Below are positions 6,148 through 11,188 of a DNA stretch of 12,663 bases, piece by piece. Below the pieces are notes generated by a model. That model saw only the letters and a program-made list of their open reading frames with translations. It did not search any database and was not told the DNA's origin. Both the position numbers and the translations under genes were made by a program. Position 1 is the stretch's first letter, and each line of letters starts with the position of its first letter. This stretch comes from an uncultured Prevotellaceae bacterium (GTDB taxonomy: Bacteria; Bacteroidota; Bacteroidia; Bacteroidales; Bacteroidaceae): the NCBI GenBank assembly GCA_946408305.1, contig CAMJRQ010000008.1:1-12663 (forward strand). The letters run 5' to 3'.

Positions 6148-7158
6148 ATGATAAACCGCGAACTTATCCGCCAGAAAGTCGTCCAGATAGTCTATTCCTA
6201 CTATCAGCAGGGGCTCGACAATGCCGACCAGGCCGAGCGTCAACTGCTCCTGAGCATGTCGAAGGCCTACGACATGTATAACCAGCTCCTGCTGCTGCTC
6301 GTCGAGCTCCACCGCATGGCCTCGCGCTACTATCAGATGCGCCAGAGCCGCGTGCAGCGCCTGGGGCTCTACGAGGAGGTCAGCCCCCGCTTCGTCGACA
6401 ACCGCTTCATCCTGCAGCTCGCCTCGAACAAGCAGCTGGCCGATTTCCGCGACGCGCAGAATGCCTTCTGGGCCGAGCAGGAGGAGTTCGTCCGTGCGCT
6501 CTATCTGCGCATCGAGGAGACCGACATCTACAAGGAATACATGGCGCGCCCCGAAACCACCTACGACGAGGACCGCACCCTCTGGCGCCAGATTTACCGC
6601 CAGCTCATCTGCAACAACGACGAGCTGGACGCCCTCTTCGAGGAGCAGGGCATCTGGTGGAACGACGACAAGCCTGTCGTGGACACCTTCGTGCTGAAGA
6701 CCATCAACCGCTTCACCCCCGAGACCACCGACGACATGCCCCTGCTGCCCGAGTTCAAGGACGAGAGCGACCGCGAGTTTGGCATCCGCCTGCTGCGCCG
6801 CACACTCTCGAATGCCGAGTATCTGCAGGGCCTCATCGCCGGGAGCACCCGCCGCTGGGACGTCAGCCGCGTGGCCCTCATGGACCGCGTGGTGATGCAG
6901 GTGGCGCTGGCCGAGATAACGTCGTTCCCCACCATCCCCGTGAGCGTGAGCATCAACGAGTATGTGGAGCTGGCCAAGAACTACAGCACGCCCAAGAGCG
7001 GAAAATACGTCAACGCCACCCTCGACCACATCACCCGCCAGCTCATCGACGAGCGCCGGCTCGTGAAGAGCCCCGAGGCCATGCCGCGCCCCGAGGCCAT
7101 GCCGCGCCCCGAGGCACCTGCCGAGACCGAACCCGAACCCGAATCAGTAACCCAATAA
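6148..7158 (+). CDS. nusB: Transcription antitermination factor NusB (long Bacteroidetes form)
   Basis: NusB binds boxA RNA with NusE (S10) and supports antitermination on rRNA operons. This 336-aa protein is far longer than E. coli NusB (about 139 aa). Long forms of roughly 300 aa are normal in Bacteroidetes. The N-terminus MINRELIRQKVVQIVYSYYQQ is the familiar first helix. A large charged insertion follows (about 90-235), then the recognisable NusB core: WDVSRVALMDRVVMQVALAE, then FPTIPVSVSINEYVELAKNYS and SGKYVNATLDHI (about 240-305). The frame is open to 6028, but translation from there would include the promoter, so the ATG at 6148 was taken. The tail carries a short repeat, PEAMPRPEAMPRPEAP, then an acidic end. 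yajC starts 15 bp downstream. Confidence 0.93.
   Translation: MINRELIRQKVVQIVYSYYQQGLDNADQAERQLLLSMSKAYDMYNQLLLLLVELHRMASRYYQMRQSRVQRLGLYEEVSPRFVDNRFILQLASNKQLADFRDAQNAFWAEQEEFVRALYLRIEETDIYKEYMARPETTYDEDRTLWRQIYRQLICNNDELDALFEEQGIWWNDDKPVVDTFVLKTINRFTPETTDDMPLLPEFKDESDREFGIRLLRRTLSNAEYLQGLIAGSTRRWDVSRVALMDRVVMQVALAEITSFPTIPVSVSINEYVELAKNYSTPKSGKYVNATLDHITRQLIDERRLVKSPEAMPRPEAMPRPEAPAETEPEPESVTQ
7071..7115 (+). repeat. 18-bp tandem repeat at the nusB 3' end
   Basis: Two exact copies of an 18-bp unit beginning CCCCGAGGCCATG (7071-7088, 7089-7106) are followed by a partial third copy to 7115. They encode the PEAMPR motif in frame. Such perfect in-frame repeats tend to vary in copy number by slippage; the encoded tail lies outside the conserved NusB fold. 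Confidence 0.85.
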
Positions 7159-7173
7159 AAACATCCCCCCACT

Positions 7174-7476
7174 ATGACATTCCTACAAGCAACCCCCACC
7201 GGAGCGAGCGCTTTCTCGCCCCTCGTGATGATTCTCATCGTCTTCATCATCGCATGGATTTTCATGATTCGCCCGCAGCAGAAGCGGCAGAAGGAAATCC
7301 AGAAGTTCCGCCAGAGCATCGCCGTGGGCCAGGAGGTGGTCACCGCCGGAGGCATCTACGGCACCGTGCGCAGCATCGACGAAGAGGCCAATGCACTGAT
7401 GATCGAGGTCTCCAACGGAGTGAAGATCAAGGTGGACCGCAACTCGGTCTATGCCACCGCTCAGCCCGCACAGTAA
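7174..7476 (+). CDS. yajC: Preprotein translocase accessory subunit YajC
   Basis: YajC is a small inner-membrane protein associated with SecDF and the Sec translocon. The 100-aa product has a short N-terminus and one membrane helix (about residues 14-31, SPLVMILIVFIIAWIFM). The family signature IRPQQKRQKEIQKF follows, then a small cytoplasmic beta domain with VGQEVVTAGGIYGTV and VKIKVDRNSVYA. The length is typical. It follows nusB by 15 bp and precedes the ybbR-like gene across a 130-bp spacer that carries a palindrome array. SecDF genes are not in the window. Confidence 0.95.
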   Translation: MTFLQATPTGASAFSPLVMILIVFIIAWIFMIRPQQKRQKEIQKFRQSIAVGQEVVTAGGIYGTVRSIDEEANALMIEVSNGVKIKVDRNSVYATAQPAQ

Positions 7477-7512
7477 CGCACTGAGAAACAAGACAAGCCG
7501 GAAAGGTTAAAA

Positions 7513-7578
7513 ACGCAACGTGTTGCGAGCCCCCTCGCATCACGTTGCAATGGCCCACGCAACACGTTGCGTCGGCCC
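7513..7578. repeat. Array 1: three 16-bp dyads with exact 22-bp period
   Basis: Dyads start at 7513 (ACGCAACGTGTTGCGA), 7535 (TCGCATCACGTTGCAA) and 7557 (ACGCAACACGTTGCGT), each followed by a 6-bp C-rich spacer. The third is perfect, with 7-bp arms around a central AC; the first has 6-bp arms around GT; the second is degenerate. The array fills the spacer between yajC and ybbR. A GTG at 7520 that could extend the ybbR frame lies inside the first dyad, so that extension is probably not coding. Confidence 0.85.
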
Positions 7579-7606
7579 CGTCTCCACAGAGTCTCCCACC
7601 CCCGCC

Positions 7607-8620
7607 ATGCCCTCCACCCAGTCAGATAATAATAGGAAACGCGTGCGCGAAGCCCTCTTCGGCGAGCGCGGGCGCAAGGTGCTCGTCTTCCTGCTCTGCC
7701 TGCTCCTCTCGGCCGGCTTCTGGGTGGTGACGGCCCTGCGCGACACGTTCGAGGTGGAGCTGCGCCTGCCCACCGAACTGACCGATGTGCCCGAGGCCGT
7801 CCACATCACCACCCCTCTGCCCGAGAACGTCATCGTCTCCGTGCGCGACAAGGGAACCACCCTGGTCTCCTACTTCGGTCGCCGCAGCCTGCGCCCCCTC
7901 TCGTTCCGCTTCGAGGACTACGACAACGGCGCCGTGAGCGGACGCGGACAGATTCCGCTCTCCACCGTGCGCACCGCCGTGCTCCATCAGCTCGATGCCA
8001 CCACCACCATCCAGAGCCTGCGCCCCGACACGCTCGAGTTCTACTACAACCGTGGGCTCCACTATCGCCTCCCCGTCTGCCCGCTCGGCACCATAGCTAC
8101 CTCCTCCAACAACTATCTACAGGAGGTCACCGTCGAGCCCGATTCGGTCGACGTCTACGCCCCGAGCCACATTCTCGACACCATGCGCTGCGCCTACACC
8201 CAGGCCCTCACGCTCACCGAGCTGACCAAGACCACCACCCAGCCGACGCGCCTCATGCCGCTGCGCGGGGTGAAATACGAGCCCGCCGAAGTGGAGGTGA
8301 CGGCCCACGTAGACTACTACGCCGAGAAGTCGGTCAAGGTGCCCATCATCGGCACCAACTTCCCCCCCAACCGCCGCCTGCGCACGTTCCCCTCTCAGGC
8401 CACCGTCACCTTCCGTGTCGGCTCGGCACGCCTGCGCGAGGTGACCAGCGAGAACTTCGTGCTCGCCTTCACCTACGAGGAACTGCTCCACAACGAGCCC
8501 GACAAACTCACGCTCCACCTGAAATCCCAGCCCGAGGGCGTGGCCAACGTGCGCATTGCCCCGCAGGAGGTGGACTATCTCATCGAACAGACCGCCGAGG
8601 AGGACGGCTCGCAGGAATGA
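7607..8620 (+). CDS. YbbR-like domain membrane-anchored protein
   Basis: This is a 337-aa protein with one N-terminal membrane helix (about residues 21-43, KVLVFLLCLLLSAGFWVVTAL) after a basic segment, then a long extracytoplasmic beta-rich region with YbbR-type repeats. An example is the stretch TFEVELRLPTELTDVP, and PVCPLGTIATSSNNYLQEVTVEPDSVDVY follows the same pattern. YbbR domains in Firmicutes CdaR regulate the diadenylate cyclase CdaA. Whether this Bacteroidales protein does so is unknown, and no cdaA is in the window. The start was put at MPSTQSDNNRKR (7607); an upstream GTG at 7520 would code through the palindrome array and is less likely. It overlaps coaE by 4 bp (ATGA), which indicates coupling. 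Confidence 0.85.
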   Translation: MPSTQSDNNRKRVREALFGERGRKVLVFLLCLLLSAGFWVVTALRDTFEVELRLPTELTDVPEAVHITTPLPENVIVSVRDKGTTLVSYFGRRSLRPLSFRFEDYDNGAVSGRGQIPLSTVRTAVLHQLDATTTIQSLRPDTLEFYYNRGLHYRLPVCPLGTIATSSNNYLQEVTVEPDSVDVYAPSHILDTMRCAYTQALTLTELTKTTTQPTRLMPLRGVKYEPAEVEVTAHVDYYAEKSVKVPIIGTNFPPNRRLRTFPSQATVTFRVGSARLREVTSENFVLAFTYEELLHNEPDKLTLHLKSQPEGVANVRIAPQEVDYLIEQTAEEDGSQE

Positions 8621-9225
8621 CACTCCTGGGGCTCACCGGAGGCATCGGCAGCGGCAAGAGCCACGTGGCGCGGCTGCTTCACCGCCAGTGGGGCATCCCC
8701 GTCTACGACAGCGACAGCCGCGCCAAGCAGCTCTATGCCGAGGACCCCGCCCTGCGCCAGGCCCTCGTCAGCCTCGTCGGGCCGCAGCTCTTCGATGCCG
8801 ACGGACAGCTCTGCAAACCCCTCCTGGCCCGCTATCTCTTTGCCAGCGACGAGAACGCGCGCCGCATCAATGCCCTCGTGCATCCCGCCGTGCTGCGCGA
8901 CATGCAGGCGTGGGCCGACAGCCAGAGCTCCAGCCTCCTGCTCCTCGAGAGCGCCCTGCTCGTCGAGAGCGGCCTGGCCGACCGCGCAGACCACATCCTC
9001 TTCGTCGACGCCCCGCTCGAGACGCGCATCCGCCGCGCCATGCAGCGCGACCATGCCTCGCGCGAGCAGATTGTGGCCCGCATCGCACGCCAGCAGACCG
9101 GCGAGGCACGTCGCCGCGCCGACATCGTCATCCGCAACGCCGAAGGCACCACCGACGAGGAGCTCCTCCGCCAGTGCCGCGAGGCACTCGCACCCTACAT
9201 CGGACAACTCAACGTAAACACATAA
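8617..9225 (+). CDS. coaE: Dephospho-CoA kinase
   Basis: CoaE phosphorylates the 3'-hydroxyl of dephospho-CoA with ATP, the last step of coenzyme A synthesis in the cytoplasm. The 202-aa length is typical. The P-loop GGIGSGKS lies at residues 8-15. The substrate-binding motif DSDSRAK follows (D31/D33 region), then NALVHPAVL and the lid region with RIRRAMQRDHASREQIVARIARQQ (about 135-160), followed by ADIVIRNAEG. It overlaps the ybbR-like gene by 4 bp and is followed by the DUF5606 gene after 15 bp, so the three are very likely one transcript. The start MTLLGLTGGIG is the only sensible one. Confidence 0.96.
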   Translation: MTLLGLTGGIGSGKSHVARLLHRQWGIPVYDSDSRAKQLYAEDPALRQALVSLVGPQLFDADGQLCKPLLARYLFASDENARRINALVHPAVLRDMQAWADSQSSSLLLLESALLVESGLADRADHILFVDAPLETRIRRAMQRDHASREQIVARIARQQTGEARRRADIVIRNAEGTTDEELLRQCREALAPYIGQLNVNT

Positions 9226-9240
9226 AACCGCAAAAAAACT

Positions 9241-9687
9241 ATGTTAGAAACCATCTTAGCCATCTCTGGCAAGCCCGGGCTCTACCGCCTCGTCTCGCGC
9301 GGCAACCGCAGCCTTATCATCGAAACACTCGACTCGCAGAAGAAACGCATGCCCGTCTTCGGCACCGACAAGGTCATCTCGCTCTCCGACATCGCCATGT
9401 ACACCGACGACGAAGAGGTGCCCCTCCGCCAGGTGCTCAAGAACATCCAGACGAAGCAGGAGGGCCAGAAGCTGGACATCGACATCAAGCAGGCCACCAA
9501 GGACCAGCTCTTCGACTTCCTCGGAGAGGTGCTCCCCAATTTCGACCGCGACCGCGTCTATCCCGCCGACATCAAGAAGCTCATTCAGTGGTACAACCTC
9601 CTCATCGCCAACGGCGTCACCGACTTCGAGGAGGCTCTCCAGGAAACCCCTGGCGACAACATCGACGACCGTAAGGGAGAGGATTGA
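9241..9687 (+). CDS. DUF5606 family protein, function unknown
   Basis: This is a 148-aa soluble protein of the Bacteroidetes DUF5606 family. The N-terminal half (MLETILAISGKPGLYRLVSR through MPVFGTDKVISLSDIAMYT and DDEEVPLRQVL) is the conserved part, a small beta-rich domain. The C-terminal part is helical and acidic (DFLGEVLPNFDRDRVYPADIKKLIQWYN, ending DNIDDRKGED). There is no signal peptide, membrane segment or catalytic motif that I can recognise. It lies 15 bp after coaE and appears to close the nusB operon, since a strong hairpin follows about 65 bp downstream. The family call comes from recall of the N-terminal pattern; the function is unknown. Confidence 0.8.
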   Translation: MLETILAISGKPGLYRLVSRGNRSLIIETLDSQKKRMPVFGTDKVISLSDIAMYTDDEEVPLRQVLKNIQTKQEGQKLDIDIKQATKDQLFDFLGEVLPNFDRDRVYPADIKKLIQWYNLLIANGVTDFEEALQETPGDNIDDRKGED

Positions 9688-9742
9688 CTGAATCTATGAC
9701 TGTGGGGTCAGAAAACCCTTACCCCCCTTTTCCGGCCATCGT

Positions 9743-9805
9743 CTGCCCAGAACCATTCAGGCCGCCCATCCTCAGCGATGGGCGGCCTGAATGATATGTG
9801 GGCAG
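9743..9805. terminator. Strong bidirectional hairpin between converging operons
   Basis: CATTCAGGCCGCCCATC (9754-9770) pairs perfectly over 17 bp with 9777-9793 around a CTCAGC loop. An outer 7-bp stem, CTGCCCA (9743-9749) with TGGGCAG (9799-9805), extends it across small internal loops. It lies about 65 bp after the DUF5606 gene and serves naturally as the end of the nusB operon. No T-run follows on either strand, so it may instead be a repeat element. Confidence 0.65.
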
Positions 9806-9934
9806 CGGGAGCGGCTCAGCGGGTTTGTTGCCCGAGCTCTGCATCGCTCAGAACGACAAAGATTTAATGCGCGGCCAAGATACTTCGAGCCCGTCCGCCG
9901 AAGGAGTATCCGAGACGGCACGTCGACTCGCTCG
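9806..9934. other. Non-coding segment resembling an interspersed intergenic repeat
   Basis: No credible gene is present here. Read on the minus strand, 9861-9844 is CTTTGTCGTTCTGAGCGA, close to the TCATTCTGAGCGAAGCGAAG-type sequences I recall as scattered between genes in many genomes, and CCTTCGGCGGACGGG follows the same style. Short direct repeats (CAGCGGG twice near 9803-9822) and partial dyads (CCGTC with GACGG) are seen. The resemblance is from memory and was not searched. Confidence 0.35.
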
Positions 9935-9997
9935 TTACACCACGATGTAAACGTATTACACCGTGGTGTAAAAGTTTTACGCCACGGTGTAAAAAAC
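9935..9997. repeat. Array 2: three 16-bp dyads with exact 21-bp period
   Basis: Dyads start at 9935 (TTACACCACGATGTAA), 9956 (TTACACCGTGGTGTAA) and 9977 (TTACGCCACGGTGTAA), separated by 5-bp spacers. The second is perfect, with 7-bp arms around GT; the others have one mismatch each. A decayed fourth piece, GTGTAAAAGTTTTA at 9998-10011, repeats 9966-9979. The array lies 3' of both converging operons, 35 bp from the stop of the second CHR gene, so it is not in a promoter position for either. A 70-codon open frame crossing it (9791-10003) only reflects the 21-bp periodicity. Confidence 0.9.
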
Positions 9998-10031
9998 GTG
10001 TAAAAGTTTTAAAAAGATTGCGATTACCCCG

Positions 10032-10610
10032 CTACATCAGCAGGAAGCCGGCCAGGCCGCAGAGTAGGATGATGCGGATGGCGCCCAGGCGATAGACCTG
10101 CTGGCTGATGAAGGCGAAGAGGAAGAGGAGCACGCTCACCCAGAAACGCCAGGGCTCCTCGGACATGGTGCCGAAGTTTTCGGTGTTCATGAGCAGCAGG
10201 GATGCGGCGGCCAGCAGACCCACCACGGCGGGGCGCAGGCCCTCGAAGACGTGCTCCACCGAGGGATGGTAGCGATACTTCATGAGGAAACGGCTGATGA
10301 TAATCATCAGCACGAAGCTGGGCAGCACGACGGCAAAGCTGGCCACCAGGCTGCCCAGTACGCCGCAGGCGGGCGAGTAGCCGGCATTGACCACGCTGCT
10401 GTAGCCCACGTAGGTGGCGCTGTTGATGCCGATGGGGCCCGGCGTGCTCTGGCTGATGGCCACGATGTCGGTGAATTCGCCCATCGTGAGCCAGTGGTAG
10501 TGGGTGACGATTTCGCCCTGAATCATCGAAATCATGGCGTAGCCGCCCCCGAAGCCGAACAGGCCGATGAGGAAGAAGGTCCAGAAGAGACGAAGCAGCA
10601 GCAGTATCAT
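10032..10610 (-). CDS. CHR-family (chromate-type) transporter, short single-domain form
   Basis: This is a 192-aa membrane protein of the CHR superfamily. The N-terminal helix carries FWTFFLIGLFGFGGGYAMISMI, then a STPGPIGINSATYVGY segment near residue 65-80, the conserved PGP region. Several hydrophobic segments follow (GVLGSLVASFAVVLPSFVLMIIISRF, then AVVGLLAAASLLLM and FWVSVLLFLFAFI). Full ChrA proteins fuse two such halves; here the halves are separate genes, and the partner lies just upstream. Such pairs are thought to act together. Chromate or sulphate transport is known for some members only, so the substrate is not assigned. The start was put at ATG 10610 because an in-frame TTG further upstream lies in a short repeat. 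It ends 35 bp from array 2. Confidence 0.9.
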   Translation of the reverse strand: MILLLLRLFWTFFLIGLFGFGGGYAMISMIQGEIVTHYHWLTMGEFTDIVAISQSTPGPIGINSATYVGYSSVVNAGYSPACGVLGSLVASFAVVLPSFVLMIIISRFLMKYRYHPSVEHVFEGLRPAVVGLLAAASLLLMNTENFGTMSEEPWRFWVSVLLFLFAFISQQVYRLGAIRIILLCGLAGFLLM

Positions 10611-10613
10611 GGG

Positions 10614-10643
10614 GATTTGCAATTTACGGATTTACGATTTACA
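10614..10643. repeat. Short ATTTACG direct repeats between the CHR genes
   Basis: Four near-identical 7-8-bp units follow each other: GATTTGC (10614), AATTTACG (10621), GATTTACG (10629) and ATTTACA (10637). On the transcribed minus strand they read as GTAAATC-type units in the 42-bp gap between the two CHR genes. I associate such units with Bacteroidales intergenic DNA, but this is recall only. Confidence 0.6.
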
Positions 10644-10652
10644 TTCTTTTTC

Positions 10653-11177
10653 TCATCTCACATACTGCCCATAGAAGTATCCGCCCACGCCAGCGGCGAG
10701 GATTACGTAGATGGGGCTGACGCCCAGCAGCCAGATGAGCAGGGCGGCCACCACGGGAATCCATACGTTGTAGAGGCTGATTTTCGAGCTCTTGGCCATG
10801 CGGAAGACGGGCGCGGCGATGAGGGCCACCACCGCCGGACGTATGCCGCGGAAGATGCGCTCCACCACCCAGTTGTCGCGAAACTGCTGGAAGACGAGGG
10901 CGATGCCCAGGATGATGAGGAACGAGGGCAGCACGGTGCCGAGCGTAGAGACGAGGGCGCCGCGCTTCTGCCGCAGCCGGTAGCCGATGAAGATGCTGAT
11001 GTTGACGGCGAAGATGCCGGGGCACGACTGCGCCACGGCTATCAGGTCGACCAGTTCCTCCTGGGTGGCCCACTGCTTGCGGCGCACCACCTGTTCCTCG
11101 ATGAGGGGTATCATCGCGTAGCCTCCGCCGATGGTGAAGAGCCCGATGCGGAAGAAGGTTGTGAAGAGTTCCAGCAT
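10653..11177 (-). CDS. CHR-family (chromate-type) transporter, short single-domain form
   Basis: This is a 174-aa membrane protein, the first of two adjacent CHR half-proteins. It begins MLELFTTFFRIGLFTIGGGYAMIPLI, the family's N-terminal signature, followed by QSCPGIFAVNISIFIGYRLR (the PGP-like segment, here PGI) and hydrophobic helices such as STLGTVLPSFLIILGIALVF. The C-terminal part includes GIRPAVVALIAAPVF and WIPVVAALLIWLLGVSPIYVILAAG. The ATG at 11177 was chosen over an in-frame ATG 36 bp upstream, because that one would overlap purL and add residues unlike the family. It lies 11 bp after purL, so it is likely on the purL transcript. The two CHR proteins differ clearly in sequence, which fits an obligate heteromeric pair rather than a recent duplication. 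The substrate is unknown. Confidence 0.9.
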   Translation of the reverse strand: MLELFTTFFRIGLFTIGGGYAMIPLIEEQVVRRKQWATQEELVDLIAVAQSCPGIFAVNISIFIGYRLRQKRGALVSTLGTVLPSFLIILGIALVFQQFRDNWVVERIFRGIRPAVVALIAAPVFRMAKSSKISLYNVWIPVVAALLIWLLGVSPIYVILAAGVGGYFYGQYVR

Positions 11178-11188
11178 GGCGTCCGTCT

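Noticed and set aside
6133..7029. Minus-strand open frame opposite nusB
   Set aside because: It is a shadow of nusB, rich in V, L, G, H and D as expected from reverse reading, with no promoter or homology pattern.
7513..7578. Possible CRISPR array
   Set aside because: The units are palindromic with spacers of only 5-6 bp, far too short for CRISPR spacers, and no cas gene is present. The same applies to 9935-9997.
7520..7606. N-terminal extension of the YbbR-like protein from GTG 7520
   Set aside because: The codons run through the dyad array and precede a normal short basic segment and membrane helix; the ATG at 7607 fits the family better.
9700..9735. GGGT-CAGAAA-ACCC followed by CCCCCCTTTT as the terminator of the nusB operon
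   Set aside because: The stem is only four to five bp with an irregular tail; the 17-bp hairpin just downstream is a better candidate.
9791..10003. 70-codon open frame ending in a 7-residue periodic tail
   Set aside because: The periodicity comes from the 21-bp palindrome array; the frame starts within the strong hairpin and has no start signal.
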